In this document: positions 7,865-16,490 of the stretch, piece by piece
How the letters are laid out: the number at the start of each line of letters is the position of its first letter
Position numbering within the stretch: the first letter of the stretch is position 1
Assembly (NCBI RefSeq): GCF_014647635.1
Contig: NZ_BMPO01000004.1
Coordinates: forward strand, 62,001-126,000
Length of the DNA: 64,000 nucleotides
From: Pseudomonas matsuisoli
GTDB lineage: Bacteria; Pseudomonadota; Gammaproteobacteria; Pseudomonadales; Pseudomonadaceae
Direction of reading: 5' to 3'
Position numbers and translations under genes: made by a program
The notes under the pieces: model-generated
Databases searched by the model: none
What the model saw: the letters and a program-made list of their open reading frames with translations, nothing else
What the model was told of the DNA's origin: nothing

Positions 7865-8746
7865 TCACCGCCGCTCGAACACGAACCCCTTTTCCCTCAG
7901 GAGCGAGGCAAGATTGTTGTTGCCCACTAGGTGAAAAACGCCAGTGGCAACAAAGACGTTCCCTGGGTGCCCGGCGACGTATTCGTCGATCTTGTCGGCC
8001 ATTCGCGCATTGCGCTGTTGAACGCCATCGCCGAGAAGCTTCAGCTCCTCGCCCAACGCCCTCAAGCCTTTGCGGTCCTGATTCGTCCACTTCTCGACGA
8101 TGCGCTCACCGGTATCCGCAGCCGAACCCTTTTCAATGGCGCTCAATGCCTCGTCGATATTCGACTCGTCCCCCACCAGCCCATCCATGTAGGACGACTG
8201 CTCTTCGGGCGTTTCCAATTCGTGCACCGGCTTTTTCAACGAACCTGCCATTCCTCGAATGACGATATCGGTCCCGTAATCCGGGAACAGGCCTTTCGCC
8301 TTGAACGTTTCGACCGTCAACAGACTAACGACAAGGCTCGCGCTGTTGTCGGTGACTTCGGGTGGCAGACAATGTTGCTTCGCCAATGCGACTGCGCGCT
8401 CTTTCTGCGAAGGGGTGAGACGAGCGCCTTGGGATGCGGCCTGCTTGTAGGCCGCCTGGTTCTCCGCCTTGAACGGGTCCATTTCGAAGAACACCGCATC
8501 GGCCGCCGAAATAGCCCCCAGTGCCGCAGGCCCTGGAAGGGAATTCTTCGGCTTATTGATATGGATGGTCCCGTACAACCAGACAGTCGAGCCATCTCGA
8601 TGCCCCTCGAGCAATACGCCCTTGTTATTCGGCTTGCGGTACAGCGCCTCGATTGAAGCTTTGTCCAGTACCGGCACAGGGTACGGGCAGGCGTTCGCAA
8701 TGCCCGTGCTGACCAGCAGGAACAGGGCGCAAAGTGCACGCTTCAT
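7865..8746 (-). CDS. TraB/GumN family secreted protein
   Basis: 293 residues from the ATG at 8746, chosen for the AAGG nine bases upstream and because it starts a clear signal peptide (MKRALCALFLLVSTGIANA). The rest fits the TraB/GumN (Tiki-like) family: an early VWLYGTIHINKP motif with the conserved GTxH, a central helical region with acidic pairs, and a C-terminal GNVFVATGVFHLVGNNNL block with the second conserved GxxH. Eukaryotic Tiki relatives are metalloproteases; bacterial members are poorly characterised. Probably periplasmic. It stands alone, convergent with the EamA gene. Confidence 0.85.
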   Translation of the reverse strand: MKRALCALFLLVSTGIANACPYPVPVLDKASIEALYRKPNNKGVLLEGHRDGSTVWLYGTIHINKPKNSLPGPAALGAISAADAVFFEMDPFKAENQAAYKQAASQGARLTPSQKERAVALAKQHCLPPEVTDNSASLVVSLLTVETFKAKGLFPDYGTDIVIRGMAGSLKKPVHELETPEEQSSYMDGLVGDESNIDEALSAIEKGSAADTGERIVEKWTNQDRKGLRALGEELKLLGDGVQQRNARMADKIDEYVAGHPGNVFVATGVFHLVGNNNLASLLREKGFVFERR

Positions 8747-9090
8747 TGGTGGCATCCTTGTATCGGAAGGTGGTAAAGCCGGCGATTCTCCCAACCGCGA
8801 AACAGGAAGGTCAACGCCCCGTTCCGCATCACAAAATTAGAGACCTAGCACCCTGCTTCGTAGGGCGGGCGTAACTCGCATATATAGGCAAAAAAAGCCG
8901 CGGGCTTAGCCTGGCTTACGGCATCCGCGCACGCCGGATTAAAAACGGAGGCTCAGACACTACGGCATCTCCAAGCCATCCCAGTCAATTGATATAACAT
9001 AACAACTTGTCTAATCTGCGTGGCTACTGTGAGGGCTTATTCGCGCCTCTCTCGGCAACGCGCAAAGCCCATTTGCGCAGGACGCGCAAC
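8747..9090. other. Intergenic region before the TonB receptor
   Basis: No gene is seen. It holds the divergent starts of the TraB/GumN and TonB receptor genes, a degenerate REP unit at about 8860-8880 (GTAGGGCGGGCGTAACTCGC), and a short AT-rich stretch at 8990-9010 (ATTGATATAACATAAC) that may be the receptor promoter. No convincing Fur box could be defined by eye. Confidence 0.5.
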
Positions 9091-11220
9091 ATGAGCAAGA
9101 CGCTTTATTGCCGCTATTTCGCCTTCTCCGCGTTAACCTCCCTTTCAATGGACGCCTGGTCCGAGGCTCCGCCAACAACGCTCCCTGATATTCAGGTGGA
9201 AGGGCGGCACCTCTCGGGTGACGGCGGAAGCTACAAAGCGGAAGCGATCACAGTCGGCACCAAGGCCGCTCTCGCACCGATCGACGTTCCGCAGTCGGTC
9301 AGCGTCATCACCCAGACGCGCATGAATGACCAGAATCTGCTGACGATCGGCGACGTACTCAACGAAGTTACGGGCGTTTCTATCGCGCCCTGGGACTCGA
9401 TTACGCAGCAGTACTATTCCCGAGGTTACAGCCTAGATATGGCTTACGACGGCGTGCCGGTCTATGGCGGCACCTCCGGCATCCAGGAATACGACATGTC
9501 CATCTATGAGCGTGTGGAAGTGCTGCGTGGGCCGGCCGCATTGTTCATGGGCTCCGGCAGCGGTGGCGGCCTGGTCAACATGGTGCGCAAACGAGGCCTG
9601 TACGAGCCGAGCGCTTCGCTGACCACATCCATCGGCTCGTGGAATAACCATCGCGTCATGGTCGATGCCGGTGCGCCACTAGATGCCGAAGGTCGGCTGC
9701 GCAGTCGGGTGGTTGCCAGTTGGCAGGAGCAGGATTACTTCTGGGACGTAAGCCACAAGGACAAGTGGCTGACCTACGCCACCTTGGATTACCAGCTTAC
9801 GCCCAGAACCGTGGTGTCGCTGACAGGTAGCCACCAGGAAGACCACATGGAGTCGCCGAACATGGGCCTGCCGGCTTATACCGATGGCCGCTTTCTCGAT
9901 GTGTCTCGCTCGACTCACGTTTACCCTGAATGGGCACGCTTCGCTTATGAAACCACCGAGGTAGCGCTTGACCTGGAGCACGTCTTCGACAATGGCTGGC
10001 AGCTCAAAGGCAAACTGTTAGACCGCACCCAGGACAAGTTTTGGAAGGACGCCTTCCCCGCTCCGGGGGCCGGTGCAGGCGTTGATCCGGACACCGGAGT
10101 GATCGCCCGCTACAACCGGCGAAAGAACGATTCGGATTTCGAGCGTAGAGCCTTTGACCTGTACCTCAGCGGCCCCTTTTCCACACTGGGTCGCAATCAC
10201 CACGCCACCATCGGTTACAACCGGGATCGGTTGTTTACCCGTTCGCGCAGTGTGAACGCTGCCCCCTTTTTTGATGTGCCTGTGAACAACCCGGACATCG
10301 TTTCCGAACCGGACTTCGTCTACACCAACGGTACAGAAAACGAGACCACCCAGAACGGCATCTACGGCCAGTTGCGCCTGTCGTTGGCAGGCCCGCTGAC
10401 GCTCGTGCTCGGCGGGCGGAGCAGTAATTTTGAATACCGAAGCCGTAACGTAGCTCCTTCCGCCGTAACCGGTTGGACATCATCCCGCAAGGAAACCGGT
10501 GAGTTCACCCCATACGGCGCGGTGATTTACGCCTTCACCGACAATCTCAACGGCTATGTCAGCTACTCGGATATCTTCATCCCGCAGGCGCAGCAGACGG
10601 CTGATGGCGCCAGCCTGGAGCCGAGGGTGGGTGCGCAATGGGAAACGGGACTGAAAGCGTCGTTCCTCGATGGTGCAGTCGGGGCATCCATCGCTTTGTT
10701 CCGCACCAACGATACAAACCGGGCGATGAGTGATCTCAACAACCCGGGATTCTTCATTTCAGCCGGCGAGGTGGAGGTGGAAGGCTGGGAAATGGAAATC
10801 ACAGGACAGCCAAGCGAGAACCTCAACCTGTCCGTCGGCTATAGCTACCTCACGAGCGAATATGTCGAGGATCAATTCTCGCCAGGTCAGAAGTTCTCCT
10901 TGTACGAGCCGCGTCATTCGCTGAAGACCTACGCCAAATACCGTTTGCTCGATGGTGAGTTCAAAGGGCTGTTCGTCGGCGGTGGGGTACACGTTAGCAG
11001 TGGCACAGATGGCAGCAGCGATACACCGCTGCGTAGCCAAGGCGGTTACGCGCTCGCCAGCGCTCAGATCGGGTACGAAGTGAACGACAAGACCTCAGTC
11101 GCGCTGATGGGCAATAACCTGTTCGACCGCCACTACTATGCTCGGGTCGGCAACCTCAACACCTACAACACCTACGGCGAGCCACGTAGCTTTACCCTTG
11201 TCCTAAGAAGCGGCTTCTGA
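9091..11220 (+). CDS. TonB-dependent outer-membrane receptor (siderophore-receptor type)
   Basis: 709 residues from the ATG at 9091, with AGGA eight bases upstream and a signal peptide after it. A plug domain lies at about 40-165 (VPQSVSVITQTRMNDQNLLTIGDVLNEVTGV, then RVEVLRGPAALFMGSGSGGGLVNMV). A 22-strand barrel follows, ending in the outer-membrane signature with terminal Phe (SFTLVLRSGF). No N-terminal signalling domain is present, so it is of FhuE/FoxA rather than FpvA type. It would import a chelate or other large ligand with TonB-ExbBD energy. pnuC and a NadR-like kinase follow on the same strand after a REP pair, so a role in nicotinamide riboside or vitamin-like uptake is a second possibility. 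Confidence 0.88.
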   Translation: MSKTLYCRYFAFSALTSLSMDAWSEAPPTTLPDIQVEGRHLSGDGGSYKAEAITVGTKAALAPIDVPQSVSVITQTRMNDQNLLTIGDVLNEVTGVSIAPWDSITQQYYSRGYSLDMAYDGVPVYGGTSGIQEYDMSIYERVEVLRGPAALFMGSGSGGGLVNMVRKRGLYEPSASLTTSIGSWNNHRVMVDAGAPLDAEGRLRSRVVASWQEQDYFWDVSHKDKWLTYATLDYQLTPRTVVSLTGSHQEDHMESPNMGLPAYTDGRFLDVSRSTHVYPEWARFAYETTEVALDLEHVFDNGWQLKGKLLDRTQDKFWKDAFPAPGAGAGVDPDTGVIARYNRRKNDSDFERRAFDLYLSGPFSTLGRNHHATIGYNRDRLFTRSRSVNAAPFFDVPVNNPDIVSEPDFVYTNGTENETTQNGIYGQLRLSLAGPLTLVLGGRSSNFEYRSRNVAPSAVTGWTSSRKETGEFTPYGAVIYAFTDNLNGYVSYSDIFIPQAQQTADGASLEPRVGAQWETGLKASFLDGAVGASIALFRTNDTNRAMSDLNNPGFFISAGEVEVEGWEMEITGQPSENLNLSVGYSYLTSEYVEDQFSPGQKFSLYEPRHSLKTYAKYRLLDGEFKGLFVGGGVHVSSGTDGSSDTPLRSQGGYALASAQIGYEVNDKTSVALMGNNLFDRHYYARVGNLNTYNTYGEPRSFTLVLRSGF

Positions 11221-11231
11221 TCTTGAACGAG

Positions 11232-11332
11232 GTAGGGTGGATAACTCGCGAAGCGATTATCCACCAAAGGTTTCAGCCCTATTCACGTTCACGTCCGCTT
11301 GGTGAAAAAGGCTCCGCCGTTTTCCACCCTAC
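11232..11332. repeat. REP pair (GTAGGGTGG family)
   Basis: Units at 11232-11265 (GTAGGGTGGATAAC, then TTATCCACC) and 11301-11332 (GGTGAAAAAGG, then TTTTCCACCCTAC) face each other, as at 7745-7843. It lies between the TonB receptor and pnuC and could form a partial transcription barrier or mRNA-stabilising end between them. Confidence 0.85.
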
Positions 11333-11451
11333 GTTCATACCCGGTCCCGTTCCTGAAAGGATTGTGCAGACTTCATAGGCCTCGGCGCATGGGAAGCAAT
11401 AACCCCACGCACCTGTCGTATCCTACCCACCCCTGCCGATTACAGGTCCCC

Positions 11452-12012
11452 ATGACCACCCTCGAACTCATCGCCTCCGCCCTCGGCGTGCTCGCTGTCT
11501 GGCTAACTGTCCGCCAAAACCCGCTTTGCTGGCCCATCGGCCTAGTGATGGTGTTGCTCTATGCCTGGTTTTTTGCCGAGGCGCGCCTGTATTCACAGGT
11601 CTTGCTCAACGGAATCTTCGCCGTCACGCAGGTGTATGGCTGGTGGAAATGGACGCATGGAAGCGGCGCCGGCGGTTCGCGCCCGGTGGTGAGTGCAACC
11701 GCCGAAGAAGTGGGCGGCGGGCTGGCTGCAGCGGTATTAGTGAGCATTGCGCTGGCGGTAGCGATGGGCTTTACGGAAGCCGCCTATCCCTGGCCGGATG
11801 CGACGCTCACCGCGTTCAGCCTGCTCGCTCAATTGTGGATGGCGCTCAAACGCTGGCAGTGCTGGCTGCTATGGATCGTGGTGGATACGTTGTACGTGGC
11901 GTTCTTTCTCTTCCAGAGCTATTGGCTCACCGCTGGGCTTTACGCGCTGTTCACCGCCTTGGCCGTCATGGGCTTACGCGAATGGCGCCAGTCGAAGGCT
12001 GCAACCGCATGA
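11452..12012 (+). CDS. pnuC: Nicotinamide riboside transporter PnuC
   Basis: 186 residues with seven hydrophobic segments and the PnuC motifs RQNPLCWPIGLVMVLLYAWFF, NGIFAVTQVYGWWKW and the C-terminal WLLWIVVDTLYVAFFLFQ. PnuC is a facilitator of nicotinamide riboside (or, in relatives, thiamine) across the inner membrane and depends on phosphorylation of the imported substrate. The start at 11452 is chosen because residues upstream are not family-like. The stop overlaps the next gene, a NadR-like kinase, by four bases (ATGA), which supports nicotinamide riboside rather than thiamine as cargo. Confidence 0.93.
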   Translation: MTTLELIASALGVLAVWLTVRQNPLCWPIGLVMVLLYAWFFAEARLYSQVLLNGIFAVTQVYGWWKWTHGSGAGGSRPVVSATAEEVGGGLAAAVLVSIALAVAMGFTEAAYPWPDATLTAFSLLAQLWMALKRWQCWLLWIVVDTLYVAFFLFQSYWLTAGLYALFTALAVMGLREWRQSKAATA

Positions 12013-12533
12013 AGGTACTGGTACTCACCGGAGCCGAGTCGACCGGCAAGAGTTGGCTGGCCGCGCGGTTGCAGCAACGTTTTGGCGGAATTGCCGTTGG
12101 CGAGTACGTGCGCCACTTCATCGACAGAGAACAGCGCGACACCTCCTTGGACGACATTCCCGCCATCGCCCGTGGTCAGCTGGCATGGGAGGACGCCGCG
12201 CGCCGGGCAGCACCACCGTTACTGATCCTCGACACACATCTGCTGAGCAACATCATCTGGAGTCAGACGCTGTTCGGCAGCTGCCCGACATGGCTGGAGG
12301 ATGAACTGCTCGCACGGCGCTATGACCAACATTTGTTGCTTTCGCCCGAAGGTGCGGAGTGGCATGCCGACGGCCAACGCTGCCAGCCGGATATCGCGCA
12401 ACGCCAAGCATTTCATAACGCCTGCCGAAGCTGGCTCGAACGCCATCGGCAGCCGTTCGTTGAGATTGCCGGCGATTGGGCTAATCGCGAAGAGCAGGCC
12501 AACACGCAGGTGAGAGCGCTACTGGCGTCGTGA
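12009..12533 (+). CDS. NadR-like ATPase/ribosylnicotinamide kinase
   Basis: 174 residues with a P-loop at the N-terminus (TGAESTGKSW, Lys14) and the architecture of the NadR C-terminal kinase domain: GEYVRHF after the first helix, LLILDTHLLSNIIWSQTLFG (Walker B-like Asp), and a DQHLLLSPEGAEWHADGQR block resembling the NadR lid. It lacks the NadR DNA-binding and adenylyltransferase domains. Translation is coupled to pnuC through the ATGA overlap at 12009. The likely job is to phosphorylate nicotinamide riboside to NMN on entry, trapping it in the cytoplasm. Confidence 0.85.
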   Translation: MKVLVLTGAESTGKSWLAARLQQRFGGIAVGEYVRHFIDREQRDTSLDDIPAIARGQLAWEDAARRAAPPLLILDTHLLSNIIWSQTLFGSCPTWLEDELLARRYDQHLLLSPEGAEWHADGQRCQPDIAQRQAFHNACRSWLERHRQPFVEIAGDWANREEQANTQVRALLAS

Positions 12534-12785
12534 ACAACGCCCGCACTGGATGCAGGCTTTACCGGATTACCATGCGGTAAACGGAAGAAGCCCTTCTGGA
12601 TTCCATCCTGCAACGCGCGAAAGCGCGCCTACTCAGGATCAAAAAGCTGCGCTAGGAGGATTTATCCTCTTTCTGAACGCTCTCATTGAATGGCATCGAT
12701 TACCTCGTGCTGAGCGAGCGCCGTGTCATCGACGCACTGGCGCCGGATACGCAAACGAAATCGTCCAATCGATAAGGGGAAGCGC

Positions 12786-13190
12786 ATGGATGATCGTGGC
12801 TTTGTCTGGGCACATTTCAAGCTCAACGCCGAGCAGCGCCTACGCGGTTTCAACTTCTTCGTGGTGTTGGCGATCTTTGCCGATGGTGGGGTGCTGGCGG
12901 CACTGGAGCGTGGATTTTCCCCAGGACTTCTGATCTTGCTGGGCGCATTTACCGTGTTGCTGGCCTTGGTGTTCTGGCTTGTCGATGCACGCAGCCGACA
13001 GCTGTTGCAGCTGACCATCAAGGCGCTCCGCGAGATCGAGGCAGAATTTCCCGCAAGCTACCAGTTGTTCGCCAACGACGCGAAAGGACAGCACCCGATC
13101 ATCAGCTACACCTTCGCCATTCGCGCCTTGTTGCTGGCGCAAATGGGGTTCGGGCTGGGGGTGGTGATCTATGGGCTTTACCATTGGTGA
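12786..13190 (+). CDS. Small membrane protein of unknown function
   Basis: 134 residues, start chosen for the purine-rich AAGGGGAAG just upstream of the ATG at 12786. Two adjacent hydrophobic segments lie at about 22-68 (FNFFVVLAIFADGG, LLILLGAFTVLLALVFWLVDAR), then a charged cytoplasmic helix (TIKALREIEAEFP), and a last hydrophobic segment at 110-132. This resembles small RipA-like octameric membrane proteins, but the match is by layout only. The 250 bases before it hold no convincing gene. Confidence 0.6.
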   Translation: MDDRGFVWAHFKLNAEQRLRGFNFFVVLAIFADGGVLAALERGFSPGLLILLGAFTVLLALVFWLVDARSRQLLQLTIKALREIEAEFPASYQLFANDAKGQHPIISYTFAIRALLLAQMGFGLGVVIYGLYHW

Positions 13191-13293
13191 CAACGCAGAC
13201 TTGCCGCCCGCCCCCTGGGGCGCCGTTCCCGCCGGCACCGGCTAACGTGTGCACAAGACGTGTCTTCTTTATCACGTAACAGGATCGTCAGAG

Positions 13294-13716
13294 ATGGCCA
13301 CCGCATTCGAAAAGTCCGGTACCTGCCTTTGCCGCGCCGTACGTTTTTCCGTCCAGCTGGAGCATCGCCGGGTCACGGCCTGTCATTGCAGCATGTGCCG
13401 CCACTGGGGTAGCGGCCCGGCCATGACGGTCGACACCGCCCATCCGATTCGCTTCGAAGACGAAACGCACCTGAGCGTATACGACTCGTCGGAATGGGCT
13501 GAACGGGGATTCTGCGCGCTCTGCGGTACGCACCTCTTCTACCGGCTCAAGGCCGGCGGGTTTCATTCGATCTCAGTGGATGTGCTGCAAGGCGCGGAAG
13601 ACTGGGCGTTTGCGGAGCAGTTCTTCATCGATGAACGCCCTGCCTACTATTGCTTCGCCAATCGAACGGAAGAGCTGACCGGACGCGAGGTGTTCGCGCG
13701 ATTCGGCGGGGAATGA
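13294..13716 (+). CDS. GFA-family zinc-binding protein
   Basis: 140 residues with the GFA (glutathione-dependent formaldehyde-activating) fold: GTCLCRAVRFSVQ, then ACHCSMCRHWGSGP, and a third pair in RGFCALCGTHLFYRL. These Cys sets bind two zincs in Gfa and CENP-V-like proteins. Most family members do not have proven formaldehyde activity, so the function is open. Start at 13294 with AGGA about nine bases upstream. It is convergent with yghU. Confidence 0.88.
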   Translation: MATAFEKSGTCLCRAVRFSVQLEHRRVTACHCSMCRHWGSGPAMTVDTAHPIRFEDETHLSVYDSSEWAERGFCALCGTHLFYRLKAGGFHSISVDVLQGAEDWAFAEQFFIDERPAYYCFANRTEELTGREVFARFGGE

Positions 13717-13766
13717 GCGGAAGGTGAACCGGCCGGCCCACCTCTGTACGGCTCACCGCTCGCGTA

Positions 13767-14609
13767 TCAATCCAGATCCGCCGCGCTGTGGCGCTCGTGC
13801 GCCTGCTCGTCGTCGCTGCCCCACGTGCGATTGACCTTGCGACCGCGAATCACAGCGGGGCGCGCAGCGATGGCGTTGGCCCAGCGCTGGACATGGGTGT
13901 ATTCCTTCACCGACAAGAACTCAGCCGCGTCGTAAAGATCACCGAGTGCCAGCACGCCGTACCACGGCCAAATCGCCATGTCGGCAATGGTGTATTCGTC
14001 CCCGGCCACGTAGCGATGCGTTGCGAGTTGGCGGTCGAGCACGTCGAGCTGGCGCTTGGCTTCCATGGCATAACGGTTGATCGGGTACTCAAGTTTTTCC
14101 GGTGCATAGGCGTAGAAATGCCCGAACCCGCCGCCCACGAACGGGGCCGAGCCCATCTGCCAGAACAGCCAATTCAGGGTTTCGGTCCGCGCAGGACCAC
14201 TGGCGGGCAGGAACGCGCCAAACTTCTCGGCGAGGTGAACGAGAATGGAGCCCGACTCGAATACACGCACCGGCTCCGGCCCGCTCCGGTCGACGAGCGC
14301 CGGAATCTTCGAGTTAGGGTTGGCACCAACGAAGCCGCTGGAGAACTGATCGCCCTCGCCGATCCGAATGAGCCAAGCGTCGTATTCCGCGCCGGCATGT
14401 CCCAGCGCGAGAAGCTCCTCGAGCATGATCCCGACCTTCACCCCGTTTGGCGTCGCCAATGAATAGAGCTGCAGCGGATGCTTGCCGACGGGCAATTCCT
14501 TTTCATGCGTGGGGCCGGCGATTGGGCGATTAATGCTGGAAAACGTGCCACCGGACGATGCTTCCGGCTCCCAGACGCGGGGCGGCACGTAGGTTTTCGA
14601 ATCACTCAT
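13767..14609 (-). CDS. yghU: Glutathione-dependent disulfide-bond oxidoreductase YghU
   Basis: 280 residues of the Nu-class glutathione transferase type. The N-terminal thioredoxin fold follows a long lead (TYVPPRVWEPEASSGGTFSSINRPIAGPTHEKELPVG is diagnostic in content, with GKHPLQLYSLATPNG as the glutathione-site loop with Thr/Asn). The helical domain carries GDEYTIADMAIWPWYG. E. coli YghU is a disulfide-bond reductase using glutathione. Cytoplasmic. No partner genes nearby; a degenerate REP unit lies just upstream. Confidence 0.9.
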   Translation of the reverse strand: MSDSKTYVPPRVWEPEASSGGTFSSINRPIAGPTHEKELPVGKHPLQLYSLATPNGVKVGIMLEELLALGHAGAEYDAWLIRIGEGDQFSSGFVGANPNSKIPALVDRSGPEPVRVFESGSILVHLAEKFGAFLPASGPARTETLNWLFWQMGSAPFVGGGFGHFYAYAPEKLEYPINRYAMEAKRQLDVLDRQLATHRYVAGDEYTIADMAIWPWYGVLALGDLYDAAEFLSVKEYTHVQRWANAIAARPAVIRGRKVNRTWGSDDEQAHERHSAADLD

Positions 14610-14935
14610 GGCGGCTTCCTGTTTGGTAGGGTGAATAGCTCTAGACCACGATTATCAGGCAATGACTTGCCGCGGCGACCGCGGCATCTCCCGAGCGAAC
14701 GACCGTATCGTTTTTCCTATCCGCAGAAGGGCGTGTGAACGTTGTTCGAACGCAACGGCTTTTCCCGACCAGGGATGGCTGTCCGACGGGTCAATCCACC
14801 TCCACTGATGTTCACTTACGAACATCACCACACCGATAACGATCGCTTTATTCCCGCCGAAAGGCAGTGCTCCGCACTGTAATGAAAATGTAATATTCGT
14901 TTCCGCACACAATAATAAATCGGAGCAACTCCCCT
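14610..14935. other. Divergent intergenic region yghU-glpT
   Basis: No gene is seen. It holds a degraded REP unit at about 14636-14656 (GTAGGGTGAATAGC), a small palindrome CAGTGC-TCC-GCACTG at 14865-14879, and an AT-rich stretch at 14880-14925 that probably contains the glpT promoter. Confidence 0.5.
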
Positions 14936-16288
14936 ATGTTTGCGTTTTTCCGTCCTGCTGCGCATCAGGCGCCATTGCCAGAAGAAAAGGTCGACAGTAC
15001 CTATCGCCGTCTACGCTGGCAGATCTTCGCCGGCATCTTCATCGGCTACGCAGGGTATTACCTGCTGCGTAAGAACTTCTCTCTCGCCATGCCCTATCTG
15101 ATCGAGGAAGAGGGCTATACCCGAGGTCAATTGGGGCTCGCGATGTCCGCTATCGCGATCGCCTACGGTCTGTCGAAATTCCTCATGGGGCTTGTCTCCG
15201 ACCGCTCGAACCCCCGCTACTTCTTGCCTTTCGGCTTGCTGGTGTCGGCCGGGATCATGTTCATTTTCGGTTTCGCACCTTGGGCAACGTCCAGTGTCGC
15301 CATGATGTTCATTCTGCTGTTCATCAATGGTTGGGCGCAGGGCATGGGCTGGCCGCCTAGTGGCCGGACGATGGTGCACTGGTGGTCGCAGAAGGAGCGC
15401 GGCGGTGTGGTGTCGGTATGGAACGTGGCGCACAACGTCGGCGGCGGTCTGATCGGGCCACTGTTCATATTGGGCATGGGCTGGACCAACGACTGGCACT
15501 CCGCATTCTACGTACCGGCTGCCGTGGCCTTGCTGGTCGCGGTATTCGCCTTTGCAACCATGCGCGACACGCCGCAGTCGGTCGGTCTTCCGCCCATCGA
15601 GCACTATAAGAAAGACTACCCGGAAGGGTACGACGAGACTCACGAGCAGGAATTCAGTACCAAGGACATCTTCGTCAAATACGTGCTGCGCAATAAGTGG
15701 CTGTGGTACATCGCGCTGGCGAACGTCTTTGTCTATCTGCTGCGCTATGGCGTCTTGGATTGGGCACCGACCTACCTCAAGGAGGCCAAGCACTTCGACG
15801 TGGACAAAACGTCTTGGGCGTACTTCCTGTACGAATGGGCCGGGATTCCTGGCACGCTGCTGTGCGGTTGGATGTCGGACAAGATTTTCAAAGGCAACCG
15901 CGGCCTGACTGGCATGGTGTTCATGGCGCTGGTGACGGTTGCGACACTCGTGTACTGGCTTAATCCGGAAGGCAATCCGACGGTCGATATGATTGCGTTG
16001 GTGTCGATCGGCTTCCTGATCTACGGCCCGGTCATGCTGATTGGCTTGCAAGCGCTGGAGTTAGCGCCGAAGAAAGCAGCGGGTACCGCGGCAGGTTTCA
16101 CCGGGTTGTTCGGTTACCTTGGAGGCTCGGTCGCCGCCAGTGCGGCAATGGGTTACACCGTGGACCACTTCGGCTGGGATGGGGGCTTCGTGTTGCTGGT
16201 GGGTGCATGCATCTTGGCGATGGCCTTCCTCGCGCCAACGTTGCGGCACAAGCAAGTGGCGAGTACCTCACGCGCGTCTGAAGCGTAG
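14936..16288 (+). CDS. glpT: Glycerol-3-phosphate transporter GlpT
   Basis: 450 residues with twelve hydrophobic segments, the organophosphate:phosphate antiporter fold of the major facilitator superfamily. The family signature [25 protein letters not shown] is present. The two phosphate-binding arginines of E. coli GlpT (Arg45 and Arg269) correspond to Arg45 and Arg270 here (YYLLRKNF and [13 protein letters not shown]). It imports glycerol-3-phosphate in exchange for phosphate. No glpQ or glpD is beside it, so it is probably regulated from elsewhere, for example by GlpR. Confidence 0.95.
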   Translation: MFAFFRPAAHQAPLPEEKVDSTYRRLRWQIFAGIFIGYAGYYLLRKNFSLAMPYLIEEEGYTRGQLGLAMSAIAIAYGLSKFLMGLVSDRSNPRYFLPFGLLVSAGIMFIFGFAPWATSSVAMMFILLFINGWAQGMGWPPSGRTMVHWWSQKERGGVVSVWNVAHNVGGGLIGPLFILGMGWTNDWHSAFYVPAAVALLVAVFAFATMRDTPQSVGLPPIEHYKKDYPEGYDETHEQEFSTKDIFVKYVLRNKWLWYIALANVFVYLLRYGVLDWAPTYLKEAKHFDVDKTSWAYFLYEWAGIPGTLLCGWMSDKIFKGNRGLTGMVFMALVTVATLVYWLNPEGNPTVDMIALVSIGFLIYGPVMLIGLQALELAPKKAAGTAAGFTGLFGYLGGSVAASAAMGYTVDHFGWDGGFVLLVGACILAMAFLAPTLRHKQVASTSRASEA

Positions 16289-16305
16289 AACAGCAAGCAT
16301 CCAAT

Positions 16306-16326
16306 CCGTTTGAAACGGTTTTGGGT
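16306..16326 (+). terminator. Weak terminator-like hairpin after glpT
   Basis: CCGTTT at 16306-16311 pairs with AAACGG at 16313-16318, followed by a T-rich tail (TTTTGGGTTTTG). The stem is short, so the call is tentative. Confidence 0.35.
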
Positions 16327-16490
16327 TTTGCGGCGTTATCCAGTGAGGGCGACAAAAGCGGACGCCCGCCCCATCGCCCTACAGGTTAAAGCGCGATTGA
16401 ATGCCCATCATCGCGCTACCTGATTCGAATGGCCCGTGTTCTACGGGCCTATTCGTTAGAGGTCGCGATAGCTTCCCGCCGGAAAAGCGC

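Noticed and set aside
8886-8910. A-run next to AAGCCCGCGGCTT as a terminator
   Set aside because: The stem is only four pairs and no gene on the minus strand would end there.
8985-9015. Possible Fur box before the TonB receptor
   Set aside because: The AT-rich stretch does not match the 19-bp Fur consensus well enough by eye.
12690-12778. 29-codon frame with TTG start
   Set aside because: No ribosome site nearby and no similarity; kept only as part of an unexplained leader region.
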